Shown in pieces: positions 17,101-30,500 of a DNA stretch of 64,000 bases (positions are counted from its first letter, which is position 1; each line of letters starts with the position of its first letter). The DNA lies in assembly GCF_964204865.1 (NCBI RefSeq), contig NC_135264.1:5114001-5178000 (forward strand). The letters run 5' to 3'. The position numbers were made by a program, and so were the translations under genes. The stretch comes from Styela clava (Eukaryota > Chordata > Ascidiacea > Stolidobranchia > Styelidae). Below the pieces are notes generated by a model. It was not told the origin of the DNA. It worked only from the letters and a program-made list of their open reading frames with translations, and searched no databases.

Positions 17101-18790
17101 CTTAGCGTAACAATTTTTGCATATATCATTCCTGACCCTCACCTGACTTCGTCATCCAAAAATTACGTCAATGCGATGTCACAATAACGAAATCGAGCTT
17201 GCCCAATAATAGCGACCATAATGCAATCGTGATAAATACGCCTGTGTGTCCGGTATGGGTGTAGTTTCGTACCTCAATAACTTCTAGTTAACTTAGCGTA
17301 ACAATTTTGGCACGTAATATTCCTGACCCTCACCTGATTTAATCATCAAAAAATTACGTCAATACGACGTCACAATAACGAAATAGAGCTTGCCTAATAA
17401 TAGCGACGATTACTGGTAATGCCACCTATGGATGTAGTTTCTTACCTCAATAACTTTTAATTATCTTAGCGTAACAATTTTTGCATATAATATTTCTGAC
17501 CCTCACCTGACTTCATCATCCAAAAATTACGTCAATGCGACTTCACAATAACGAAATAGAGCTTGCCTAATAATAGCGACCATAATGCAATTGTGTTAAA
17601 TACGCCTGTCTGTCCGCTATGGGTGTAGTTTCATACCTTAATACCTTCTATTAGGCTTAGCGTAACAATTTTTGTATATATGATTCCTGACCCTCACCTG
17701 ACTTCGTCATTCAAAAATTACGTCACTGCAACGTCACAATCACGAAATAACGCTTGCCCAATAATAGCGACGATTACTAGTAATGACACCTATGGATGTA
17801 GTTTCTTACCTGAATAACTTCTAGTTAACTTAGCGTAACAATTTTTGCATATAAGATTCCTGACCCTCCCCCGACTTCATCATCCAATAATTACGTCACT
17901 GCAACGTCACAATCACGAAATAACGCTTGCCCAATAATAGCGACGTTATTCGTAATGGCACCTATGGATGTAGTTTCTTACCTCCATAACTTCTAGTTAA
18001 CTTAGCGTAACAATTTTTGCATATAATATTCCTGACCCTCACCTGACTTCGTCATCCAAAAATTATGTCACTGCGACTTCACAATAACGAAATAGAGCTT
18101 GCCTAATAATAGCGACCATAATGCAATCGTGATTAATACGCCTGTCTGTCCGCTATGGGTGTAGTTTCATACCTCAATACCTTCTATTAGGCTTAGCGTA
18201 ACAATTTTTGTATATATGATTCCTGACCCTCATCTGACTTCGTCATCCAAAAATTACGTCACTGCAACGTCACAATCACGAAATAACGCTTGCCCAATAA
18301 TAGCGACGATTACTAGTAATGCCACCTATGAATGTAGTTTCTTACCTCAATAACTTATACTTATCTTAGCGTAACAATTTTTGCATATAATATTCCTGAC
18401 CCTCACCTGACTTCGTCATCAAAAAATTACGTCAATGCGACTTCACAATAACGAAATAGAACTTGCTTGATAATAGCGACAATAAAGAACTCGTAATAAT
18501 TACGCCTGTGTGTACGCTATGGGTGTAGTTTCGTACCTCAATAACTTCTATTAGGCTTAGCGTAACTATTTTTGCATACATCATTCCTGACCCTCACCTG
18601 ACTTCGTCATCCAAAAAGTACGTCACAGAAACGTCACAATCACGAAATACGGCTTGCACAGTAATAGCGACGATATTCGTAATGACACCTATGGATGTAG
18701 TTTCGTACCTCAATTACCTATAGTTAACTTAGCGTAACAATTTTTGCATATAATATTTCTGACCCTCACCTGACTTCGTCATCAAAAAAT
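17101..18790 (+). repeat. Tandem array, left arm: ten units alternating 191 and 173 bp
   Basis: Successive CTTAGCGTAAC motifs start at 17101, 17292, 17465, 17656, 17829, 18001, 18192, 18365, 18556 and 18728. The spacings are 191, 173, 191, 173, 172, 191, 173, 191 and 172. Long units carry ATACGCCTGTGTGTCCG-type sequence; short units carry CGTAATGCCACCTATGGATG-type sequence. Each unit includes CTTCGTCATCC...TTACGTCA...GACGTCAC. This is a higher-order dimeric repeat. Confidence 0.9.
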
Positions 18791-19042
18791 TACGCCAATG
18801 CGACGTCACAGTAACAAAATAGAGCTGATGACCCGTAATGGCGTCTGCGACTACGTTAACAAACTCAGTGAGGGCAGCGGCCTCCCTACCACACACACAT
18901 AAGGAGGGACTTGTTATTTTATGTCCAGCCATAGATCATGTATTGGGCTACAATATATTAATATGGCGTTATACGATATCACTCTAAGCAGGGCTTTAGA
19001 CAAGCAGAAACGGACATATTAATTTACGTTCACATTATATGG

Positions 19043-22000
19043 GTGTATTTTGTATTGTGCCACCATTTATCAGTGAGGTTTATATTTTAATTTGTTTTTG
19101 TAAACTATACATTTTGGATAAGATAGTCAGGCAGAATCGGGCCTTAGCATTGTTTTGGGACATAAAGTTTTTTTTTGTTGTTTAGATATAATGTATGTGA
19201 CATATATAATGATACCCAGGTGGGTAACCATACAGGTTGTGTTCAGGTTGTGCGCCATCTTGGTACAAATACTTCAAGAGCGCCTTTTTGTTAAAAACAA
19301 TTATTTCATAACTACATGGTTTAGGTTTGCATACATAGTAACATTGAATCTCCTTACAATTTCAGAAATTCAATTTTAGTAGATTAAATGGTAGTTTATT
19401 TCACTGATACAAGCCAAGATCCATCGACAGCATCTAGCCACTTTCTATTGCGCTCTTCAAACTACATCTGGCATTTCGTTTTCCTAGTTTAAGCTTAGGG
19501 ACTTGTGAAATATTTTATTAGTTGAATTGGATTGGAATATTTGACCTCGTCTTTCACTCCGAACAAGGCCATGTAATACCATCCACTGGTATCTAAAGAT
19601 GTGTAACGTGTTTTCTTTTGGAAGAACCGCAACCTTTCAGTGCTGCATTGACTTTGGCAAAATTAATATATCCTTGTGGAGATAGAAGGTATGCGTATGC
19701 GAAACCGAGATGTGCACCTGTTATGCCAACATAGTTGAGTCAAACGTTTACATCACACGCATTTTCCTGCGTGCTTCGGTTGTACGTGGTAACGCGCACA
19801 TTTTTGCGCACATGCATCAAATTCCATTTGATTATTGAGCTATAGGTTTTTGACGAGCTTTTGTGTATGATTTCATTCCATAGAATTTGTATGCTGTTCT
19901 AAAGAATACTAGTTTCAGCTTTTTCATTCATTCAAACCGCGTGTTGAAAGTAAGTTTTGTAATATTGCGGGTTGGTTTCCAACATCCTTAAATCGGTGAT
20001 GCCAGTAAATCTTTAATACAAAAAGATCAGTAACATCTGCAATAAAAACAGCAGTACCCACTCAAATGACAGCTGGGGGATGGATACTCTTAGTATCTGC
20101 TCCATCGCGTGCCTCTTACAGTCTTACCAGTTTACATGAGTGCCAATTGGTATCTAAGCTCAGCCAGAGACAAAAAGTTTCGGACTGCAGTTGGCGTGAC
20201 AAAATGTTTTTAAATATATATTCTACAATAAGATTATTTGATTGCATACTACTGAAAGTTCCGCCTTATATGTCTTTTCCCATTGCACTATTCCTTTACT
20301 GATATTCGATAATATGACGCTCATCTGACATAGTTCTTAAAGTGTGTAGATGGGTACAATCTTTTCCACGCTGTTCAGATGTTAATGCGCGAATATATAT
20401 AAGAATTGCTAATATTGGTTTGTAATGCGATGAAATCCCATCTTAGCATTTCTGCCTCTCGCAATTGCTGCGTATACTTATCGGGGAAGTTCTGTGGCGT
20501 GGTTATCAAATGAAAAAACAAACATGGGAGTATTTTTTCTACTTCTCTACTACTATCAAACCTTGACATTTTGTGAAAACTTTTTTCCATGCAACCTTTT
20601 TTAAAACATCCCCAACAACCACAATTACTTCTGTTATTAAACTTCCGAAACAAACACATAAAATCATCAACAGATGAATATCACCAAGTAGATATTGCTG
20701 AATTGATCTTTATTTTACCATTTTGCATGTAATTCTTTTTGGTAAACCTGTTATCTATCGTAAATACAGCACATTTGACAATGTTGTAGTGTGACTATTT
20801 TAACCTCACATTTTTGATATTTGTAGTTAGAGCTCTTGGGGCTCTGTCAAACAAAGTTACATACAAAATATTGGTTGTAAATTGCAAAACATGATCATGT
20901 TGTTGGAATAACTTGGCATTTTACCACCCGTATATCATTCATTGTTGAGAATATTAATAAAATCATAAAATTTAAAAATCCGTTTTCGTGAAATTTTTGT
21001 TGTAGCTGAATTCCAGGGACAGCATGACAACAGGCAAGAGAAGCACGGTCGCCTCTTTTAGTTTATGACAGGGTTTCTTGAAAGGGGACCCCGTCCTCCT
21101 TGGAGGCGCTGATCGGTTATCTGGGAGCACGAACAAACAGATGGAAATGCGAATACATAATAACAATGTATTTTTATAGAAGAGAAGAAGCAAAAGTGTT
21201 GAGAGTCTCTGGTAGTTTGAAAAGCATTGGCATGGAACATAAGAATGAACTACATTCTTTCCCAGGGATATACTATAAAATGTAGCAATTTTCTCATTCT
21301 TGTTCTCGTGATATCATTATCTTTCACTGCGTCGTCGTGATCATCCCGCTGCATAACAATTCTCGCCAACAAATAATTGACTGTTCTCCACCGGGTATAT
21401 ATCCACTTGAACCACTGGCGACTATATTAGCAGGCTTGTACTGTTAATTGCAACAAAAAACGGGTATTTTGAAATAGTACTCTTTATTTTACGCGTATGT
21501 TTCGACAGTATTTCCATATACTGTATATGGGTCGCGACCCAAAGCTGGGCTCAACAAATACCTAGAAGGTATCGATTTTATTTCCTAGTAAATTTGGTGC
21601 TTGCGTAGTTTGGGCACCAAGATTGCGCACAACCTGAACATAGTATTGTAACAGGTTATGGTTCAGGTTGTGCGTCATTATGATGCACAGGTTTGACAAA
21701 AAACACTAATACAAATATCGAGCCGTAAAAAAAGTGCTCAAGGCTGCAAACGCCACACCCATGTAGAAATGATGGGCAATGACCCCAAGATGAATAATCA
21801 CAAATAAAAAAAACTTTATGTCTGAAATCAAACTTGGGCCAAAAAGGTCCCCTTATCTGCCGGACTAAGACTTTGGATGGACTTTGGATAATGAGAAACA
21901 GGCATATTAATTTAAGGTCCCCCAATGAGTGTAGTGCCACATATACAAAGGCAAATATTTTACGGATCTTGACATTCTATCCCTATAGTCGGATTCGGGA

Positions 22001-24296
22001 GACTTTTGGCACAGGGTACTCAGATTCTCAAAAGGGACAATGAAAATATTTGAGACAGACGTGTGAATAATTATGCACTACTTTAATGTGTGCTGTATTT
22101 GTGATTTTCATTTTACTCCCATTTCTCTGCGCGACTATGACATAGCCATTTTACTTGTTCTGATTAAAATTTGGCTTTGTTTGGTGCCTATTTCAATTTT
22201 GAAAAGCGCTATAATTTTATAGAACACCCACGTTCTACCGACAAACGTTTAGACATATTGGGTTCCTATACATAGCCGTTGCTATCATTGTATTTAAAGT
22301 TTTCTTTTTTCGGAAGTTTGTCAGAAGATGCTTCTGTGCTGAGGAAATTGAATAGATCATTTCATAAACATCAAAAACGAAATTGACAATTACTCATATA
22401 ATTTACCTATTGAGCTCATTGCTCATTACAATCATCCAATATGATTATAAGTTCTATTTAACTCTCTCGCCGCTCGTTAGTCCATATGGGATTCTCAACG
22501 CTATTAAGTCTAGCACATGGTAACCTACTGTTAATATCGCTCTTAACTGTTTATTGACGTAATGCCCTGATATGAGAGAAGCGATAAAACCTTCCAGCCG
22601 TGACGCAAAGTGCGAATCGTATAAATAGCGTGGATTTCAAAATCGCCTGTCAGACGTCTGAAAATGTCGACTCAGCTCAGACAAAAAATACTCCTTTATA
22701 ATGACTTATTGTTGGTTTAGCATGTATTTTCAGTCATACTAACTATCCCTGATCATTCCTGGCGCTGTGTTGTTTTGATAAATATGATTTCGACTGCTCC
22801 ATAGTTGGCAGAGGTATGGAGATTTTTTGTATGTAAAAAAAACGTAAAATTAATGGTAATTTTAACGCGTGAATGCGCGTATGAGATTGTTTACGTCGTT
22901 CTACGCGCATTTCCGTCGAAAAAATTTAATTTTTTTGCATTGGGGGTGGTCTGTGCAGTAATAATAAGAGCTGTGACGTCATCAGTATCGGTAATTTGAC
23001 CTTGAACTTGACAATACTGTAAATACAATTGTGAATTTCAGAGTAATAACCATTTATGCTATAATAGTCGTTTCGGTATTGTTATGTTAGGAAAAACTTG
23101 ACGAAAACGTTGAAGAAAAAACTAATTAATTAGGAATTAATTATTAACCCTCTACTGTACACAGAATATCTCAAAGTCCAATTTTTTTTTTAGAAATTTT
23201 TGAAATTTTTTTGCAAAATTTTTTTTTCGAGGAGTGTTTTTTAAAGATATATTGCTGAATAGAACTCTAGCAGACGCTTTTAAAAAGCCATGATTGAAGC
23301 TTAAGGGCTTAATGGTTGACAAAAAAAATAAGTTTGAAAATACCCATAAAATGGTCAGGGATTGGAGCGGTCGGAAGGTTAAAACGTAACGACAGATAGA
23401 TGAGAGATGCATCCTGGAAATTAACTCAGGATTGTGAACGAATGCTTATTTATCGATTGCGCTTGAAGTCGAATCCATTCCAAATTTCAACAGTTAGAAA
23501 ATTGAAGAGCCTATAAATATGATCTTCTTTCATCCTTTTTCACATTTCCCCTGAATTACTTGGAGATCAAATACTATACCACTTCCTCCCCTATGTCAAA
23601 TTTCTGTTAACCAATTTTAGCGAGCGAGTGTTCAAAGATCGGTATGAGAACAGAAAACATTTTTCTTAATATTTCGCTGTTAGTGAACCGCAAGATGAAA
23701 ATGTTCTGGAAACATTGTAGTGGTATTAACATTTGAAGGATCTTAAGCCGATGGTTTTTGTCGTAAACGGGTACATCAAAGAAATGGATTTAGATATAGT
23801 CTATCTGGCCATCATCAGACCTAATTGGTACTTTTTCCGGGTTGATTTACCGTATTATTCTTCAGTTTATTAATACAGACTGCTAAATTAAATATAGAAT
23901 GACGGGATTTCAATATTGCTTTTATTGCGAAATCAACTTGAAAATATAAATAGTTTTTGGGACAATAAAAAATATACGGTAATCCCACTACGTGTTAGAA
24001 AATGACTCTAACAGAGATGTATCAGAGAACTAGCAGGCGATAGTGCATGCAGGAAGGATCTTTAAATGAGGCGGGGTTAAAATTCGAAATTTCCGAATCA
24101 ATCTCCGTGATAACATGCTTGTCTTACACTTGCACAGTGTGTCCCACATTCGAGACGATTGTCTTTCTTCCCGAACATTAAAAAAGTTGACTTTTCAGCG
24201 TATAACGATTTATCTGTCTAGTAAAATTTAGTTGTGTTCAACGTAACTCGAAATTGTATCGACTTACGGCAAAATGAAGTTATGGACATAGGAAAC
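19043..24296. other. Core of the 10 kb element, no recognisable gene
   Basis: I see only short open frames without family motifs on either strand. Two stretches (about 19190-19290 and 21604-21690) share CAGGTTGTGCG with each other, and the first ends CTTGGTACAAATACTTCAAG, distantly like repeat family A. A frame at 20375-20659 (-) is Cys-rich at its N-terminus but unrecognised. Confidence 0.5.
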
Positions 24297-24629
24297 TACA
24301 CGGACAACGTGAACTTAAATCAATATGTCCGCTTCTGCTTGTTTAAAGACTTGCTTGGAGTGATATCGTATACCGCCCTATTAGTAGATTGTAGCACATT
24401 ACATAATCTATCGCTGGGCATAAAATAACAAATCTTTATGTGTGTGGTATCCAACTTCAACCATTGCGTGAATTAATATGTTCTTTCTGCTTGTCTAAAG
24501 CCTTACATAGAGTACTATCGTAAAACGCCCTAATAATAACTAACAGCACAATGCATAACCTGTTGCTGGATATAAAATACCAAATCTTTAGGTGTGTGTG
24601 GTCGTGAGGTGGCGGGCCTCATTGAGTTT

Positions 24630-25690
24630 GTTAACATAATCGCCGACGCCATTGAGGGTGATCAGCTCTATTTCGTTATTGTGACGTCGCAGTGGCGTAA
24701 TTTTTGGATGACGAAGTCAGGTGAGGGTCAGGAATGATATATGCAAAAATTGTTACGCTAAGTTAACTAGAAGTTATTGAGGTAAGAAACTACACCCATA
24801 GCGGACACACAGGCGTATTTAACACGATTGCATTATGGTCGCTATTAATTAGGCAAGCTCTATTTCGTTATTATGAATTCGCATTGACGTAATTTTTGGA
24901 TGACGAAGTCAGGGCAGGGTCAGGAATGATATATGCAAAAATTGTTACGCTAAGTTAACTAGAAGTTATTGAGGTAGGAAACTACATCCATAGGTGCCAT
25001 TACGAATAACGTCGCTATTATTGGGCAAGCTCTATTTCGTTATTGTGACGTTGCAGTGACGTAATTTTTGGATGACGAAGTCGGGTGAGGGTCAGGAATA
25101 TTATATAAAAAATTGTTACGCTAAGCCTAATAGAAGGTATTGAGGTATGAAACTACACCCATAGCGGACAGACAGGCGTATTTAACACAATTGCATTATG
25201 GTCGCTATTATTAGGCAAGCTCTATTTCGTTATTGTGAAGTCGCATTGACGTAATTTTTGGATGATGAAGTCAGGTGAGGGTCAGAAATATTATATGCAA
25301 AAATTGTTACGCTAAGATAATTAAAAGTTATTGAGGTAAGAAACTACATCCATAGGTGGCATTACCAGTAATCGCAAGCTCTATTTCGTTATTGTGACGT
25401 CGTATTGACGTAATTTTTTGATGATTAAATCAGGTGAGGGTCAGGAATATTACGTGCCAAAATTGTTACGCTAAGTTAACTAGAAGTTATTGAGGTACGA
25501 AACTACACCCATACCGGACACACAGGCGTATTTATCACGATTGCATTATGGTCGCTATTATTGGGCAAGCTCGATTTCGTTATTGTGACATCGCATTGAC
25601 GTAATTTTTGGATGACGAAGTCAGGTGAGGGTCAGGAATGATATATGCAAAAATTGTTACGCTAAGATAAGTATAAGTTATCGAGGTAAG
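24630..25690 (-). repeat. Tandem array, right arm: six units in inverted orientation
   Basis: GTTACGCTAAG motifs end at 24762, 24954, 25125, 25316, 25475 and 25676, with spacings 192, 171, 191, 159 and 201. These are the same two unit types as in the left arm, reverse complemented, with four fewer copies. A divergent terminal unit near 26340-26400 mirrors the one at 16442. Confidence 0.88.
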
Positions 25691-26443
25691 AAACTACATC
25701 CATTGCGCTAAGGCAAATTAATATGTCGGTTTCTGCTTGTCTAAAGCCTTGCATAGAGTGAAAGCGTTCCACGTCCTATTAATAAAATGTGGCCCAATAC
25801 ATGATCAGTCTCTGGATATTAAATAACAAGTCTTTATGTCTGCGGCACCTAACCTCAATCATTGCGTGAATTAAATGTCCTTTCTGTTTGTCTAAAGCCT
25901 AGCTCAGAGCGGTATCGTATATCACCCTATTAATAGATCGTAGCACAATACATGAGCTATTGCTGAACATAAAATAGTAAGTCTTTATGTGTGTGGTACC
26001 CAACTTCAACCATTGCGTAAAATAACATGTATTTTCTGCTTGTCTAAAGCCTTGGTTAGAGTTGTATCGTATAACGCTCTATTTTAGATTGTAGCACGAT
26101 ACATGAGCTATTGTTGGACAGAAATTGGTCAGAATGGGATATCGTGAACGTTCCTTGGGGACAATTTAGTCGCTTGTGATTCTTGTTTATTTTGAGCTCT
26201 GTACAACGACCCCGATAAGAGAGAGGTCGCTGACGTATTGAGTTTGTTGACATACTCGTAGGCGCCATTACGGGGGACCGTCGCTATACTTTGGCAAGCT
26301 GTATTTCGTTATTGTGACGTCGCAGTGACGTAATTTTTGGATGACGTCATCAGGTGGGGGTCAGGAATCATATATCCAAAAATTGTTACGCCACGCCCAC
26401 TAGAAGTTATTCAGGTAAGAAAGTACATGAGACCCTAATGTTT

Positions 26444-27512
26444 GAGTGTAACGTTAAATGGTAGAAAGCTCATGACCGCTGTCTTAGAGGACACCATTAT
26501 TTTCCGACGCAAATTATACAAACAGACATATAACTGTATAATAATGTATTGGTATCTACATGGCCTAGCACTGCTGTAATGTCAGAAAGTAACTGTACGA
26601 TTAAGCTATTTTTGATTCCGTATTTGTAAATCGATTATTCGCTTCGCTTTTATACCTGTATACCGTCTTGGTGTTAATTACCGTTGGGCTTGATCACGGG
26701 CATCGTTGTTGAATAATCAGAAAACTATTGGCTTTCCTCCACCCTGAAATGTGGTTTGCATTGTTAGACATTCTCTATTGTACAAAGTGGATTTTCATTA
26801 CTGCATACCGGTAATGGGGGAAATACTATGAATTAGTGACAGATTTGGGCATGTCAGCGTGATTGAATTCAAATACAGATATACGGTAAATTACGATATC
26901 TTATCTCTCTATGTCGCTATGCACTGCTCATTCCACGTTTCAGCAAGAAATTACCGTATACTATCTAGGAATGCTCGCCACCATGATTCCTTTGACAGTT
27001 TGACCAGGTACACCGTTACTTTTCAGCAGTTTGCAGGTTTGAGGTCCTAGGGTTGAAACAGTTTCTTTACTCAAATTTGATTTTGTTTAACTTAATTTCT
27101 CATCAACATATTCTAATATATTGCTTTCTTACCAAGGGGTCAATGTGTTATGTCAGTATGTGAATAACTAAGTAATATTGTTAATAAAAAGTATGTCGCA
27201 CTACTGTGGATACAGGGATACCCATTCTGTCATTGCTGATGCTTGAAATGCTCAATTTGGCGGAATGTCCTGTCAACTCCCAGGCCCAGGAACAGTGCAA
27301 AGTTTCATACATCTGTACAGGCAAGAAAACTGACTTCTATCACATTACATGTGTGGTTGTGTCTGATTATCGAGACATTGCACTAGCTTGGTATCTCAGT
27401 TTAATGCTCATTGATTGTTTATATAAAGTGTGCTGAACGGAGGTTGCTACATGGACATATTGAGGGAGGTTTAAGTGTATTAATAGTTTTTGCTAATTCT
27501 CTATTTATCGAA
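26444..27512. other. Intergenic stretch upstream of the nucleotidyltransferase gene
   Basis: No coding, RNA or repeat structure recognised. It presumably contains the promoter and 5' UTR of the gene starting at 27513. The reading frame stays open back to 27411 but has no ATG there. Confidence 0.45.
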
Positions 27513-30500
27513 ATGGATTTGAAGGAAAATATATCAGCTCATGAAATTGCATTGGCTCGAAAGCTTAAATCATACTGCACACCTTTTGGAGATGAAATAA
27601 AGTCAAAACTACGTGAATCAACTGAAATTTTATATGAAATGGGAAAAATTTACCTTGAAAAAGCTAAAATCACTCAAGGTATGCTTCAAAAGCTGAATTT
27701 TATAAAATGTTCTGCCTTGTTAAATGGTGTGATTGTTCGATTCAAAATACTTAACAACGTTCTTGGAACATTGAACGCAATTGAAACCTTGAGGGAGATG
27801 AACATAATGCTGATTGAGGCATCAAATGCTAAAGACGCTTCCTTCGACTTGTACAAGATTTCAAAAGATGTTTCTGATTGGTTGCAATGTTTACGTAAAA
27901 CAGAAAAAACTGATTTGGCCAAATTATCAACCTCTAATGAAGAAGCTTTAACAGATGATGGTTGGCAAGACTTGCAGATACATCACACTAAAATTTATGA
28001 AATTAGGTCAATGATGGAGAGAAATACTCGGAATTACAAAGAAATTATGCATTTCGTGTCTGAGAAATGTGTACAAATCCTTGGAGAAGCCCCATGTAAA
28101 TTCACTGTTGTTGGCTTGGGATCTCTTGCAAGAAATGAAATCACTTTATACTCAGATTTTGAACATGTTATTATACTTCAAGAGGGGATTCAATATTCTT
28201 CCGATTATCACAACGTTCAAGAATACTTTCGTTGGTTTGCTGTTATATTTCAGGTTATTATAATTGGAATCGGTGAAACTTTCATACGAAGTGTTGGAGT
28301 AAAAAGCATTAATGACTTATACTCAGAAGACAAGTCGAAAAATTGGTATTATGATGTATTTACTCCAAGTGGTGTTTCGTTCGATGGTAGAGTACCTCAT
28401 TCATGTAACACTCCTTTAGGAAGACAAGAGCCAACTGAAAAATATACCCATGTCGTAGAGCTTATACAACCTGTAATGGTAATGGTTACATTTTTACTAT
28501 CTGAATCACATTTGAAAAATGGGTATTATTTGAAAGATTTATTAGCGCGTACATGCTTCGTATATGGAGATGAAAATGTTTACAAACTTTTTAACAATGT
28601 TTCTAAATGGATCTTGGATGCACAACGATTATCTAAAGAGGAATTCTCTAAAAGTCTTCAAGAAAATATTAATATTAAACTTCAAGGGAAGTTTTTTGTG
28701 ATATCTGGAACGTATAATTATTTACAGGATGTAAAACAAATGTTTTATCGGCCTTTAACTGCATTGTTGTCTTGTGTTGACAGACTACAAAATTTTCATT
28801 CTACTACGACATGGGACACCATTAGTGCGTTGATGAAGTCTGAAATAATCTCAAATGGGGGCTTCAATAAACTCCGTTTTGCTCTTGCAATTGCTTGTGA
28901 ACTCAGGCTTAAACTATACTCTACTTTTGGAAACCAGCGACAGAAATTGAGCCAGTCCGAGGTTGTTCATTTAGTTGGGAAGCAAAACGCACTTCATTGT
29001 GCGCTGAATTATGCTAAATTCCATAGTTTTGTCAGACCGTTAATATATCCTGATGAAATTGGGACAAAAGTACCCGAACGTTTAGTTCCTTTTTTTGACC
29101 AATCAGTATTGGTATCTTTTTATGTGCTGGGTTATTGGGAAGACGCTGCAAAAGTTTTGTTGAAAATGTTGGAAATTCTCGAACAAGATGATCATGGAGT
29201 TAAAAATGTGAATTCTTCGGAAGTGCGTTACAATTTAGCATCCCTTTATTCAAGTCTTTATGAGCACAGGAAATCATCACACAAAGAAAGAGTAGAACTG
29301 TTGAATAAAGTTGAACATCAGTTATCTTACTTGGAAAATGATTCCTCTATACAATATGACGTTACTCTGTTGCTTAGCAGTGTCTATTTTCGTCGTCAAA
29401 TGTATGAAAAAGTGGTGGAAATTGTGGAAAAAAATTCTATTGAGTTTAAAAGAAACCTCAACCATCAACTTCTTTATTTGATTTCTATGTTGGAATGTCG
29501 CACTCCAGAAATTGTACTCGAGTTTTGTTGTAAAGGCTTGTCCGAAACAAATGATAATATTTCTCAAATGTGTTTCGAATTTGGCCGATCATTAGCTAAA
29601 GTTAAAATGAAAAAAGAGTTGGAAAAGGGTGAATTTTTTCATTTGGTTTCAAAAGCTGAGGAGAATATTGCCAAAATTCAAGAACAACATATTCCTTTAC
29701 TTTTTGGAATGCTGTATTATATTCCAAGCCATAGTAGAAAATGGGATGATACACTTTCAATTTTGAATCTTGCAGATAGAGTTCTTGAATCTCTGCTTAT
29801 TTCGGTGGATCCTTTATCGATAAATGATGAAGTTTATCTCATGTGTGTTTTGGAATGTTATACGCAAAAGTTCAACAAAGAGAAAAATAATTTTAGAAAA
29901 CTCGATTACGTTTTAAAGATACTAACAGCTTATCAAGAATTTGTCTCTCGTTCTGCATTTATTACTTTGCCCGAGAAATATATTACAACATACTATATAA
30001 CTTCATGGGCTGCGGTTGCAGTTATGCCTGAAGATGTCCTCGAGTCATACTTTCCTGAAATTTCAAAAGTTATATCACAGACTCCTGAGGACTTACGTAA
30101 TATGCATACAGTTTCCATTGATCAAGCAAGGATTATTTTCAAAATTTTATTCAGCTATGAGGAACGAGTAAGAAATGGGAAACTTTTTGAATTATGTCGT
30201 GAAATGGTTTTGGTGTTATCACATTTACAAAAGGACCTATGTCATCAGTTGTATAACGAATGGGTGACATTACTTCGAGATCGTGTCTGTTCGAAATTAG
30301 TTGAATCATGGTATGAAAGACATCTTTGTGGAAAATTAAAGGAAGGTCCTTCATATTTATGGAAATTAATTGTAAAAAACAATTCGAGAAAATTGTTTTT
30401 AAATACTAAAAAACTTTCTATCAATATGATTTTCGAAATGGTTTCAATCACTCGATTAATTAAATGCCTTTGGCAAAGTTGGAACAATTTTATAAAAACA

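Larger units (their letters stand above)
16402..26435. mobile_element. 10.0 kb foldback-like transposon with repeat-array arms
   Basis: Outer ends are inverted copies: GGGTCTCATGTACTTTCTT at 16402 and its reverse complement ending ACATGAGACCC at 26435. Flanks are TAGTGTTT (16394-16401) and TAATGTTT (26436-26443), an 8-bp target duplication with one difference. The left arm runs to about 19042 and the right arm from about 24297; both share the same blocks in inverted order, including a 70-codon frame present at 16569 (+) and 26268 (-) that is just arm sequence. The core (19043-24296) shows no recognisable transposase. Long repeat-bearing inverted arms are typical of Foldback/Galileo or Mutator-like elements; the superfamily is undetermined. 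Confidence 0.85.

Noticed and set aside
17101..18790. Regularly spaced repeats considered as a CRISPR array
   Set aside because: The units are 173-191 bp with no spacer variation, in a eukaryotic transposon arm; this is a tandem satellite-like array.
20066..20302. Frame starting TAGGWILLVSA, reminiscent of the GGGWTLV motif of fibrinogen-like/intelectin domains
   Set aside because: Only a few residues match, and nothing before or after supports the domain.
27206..27436. Upstream exon of the nucleotidyltransferase gene
   Set aside because: No convincing donor/acceptor pair joins it to 27513, and its peptide has no recognisable feature.
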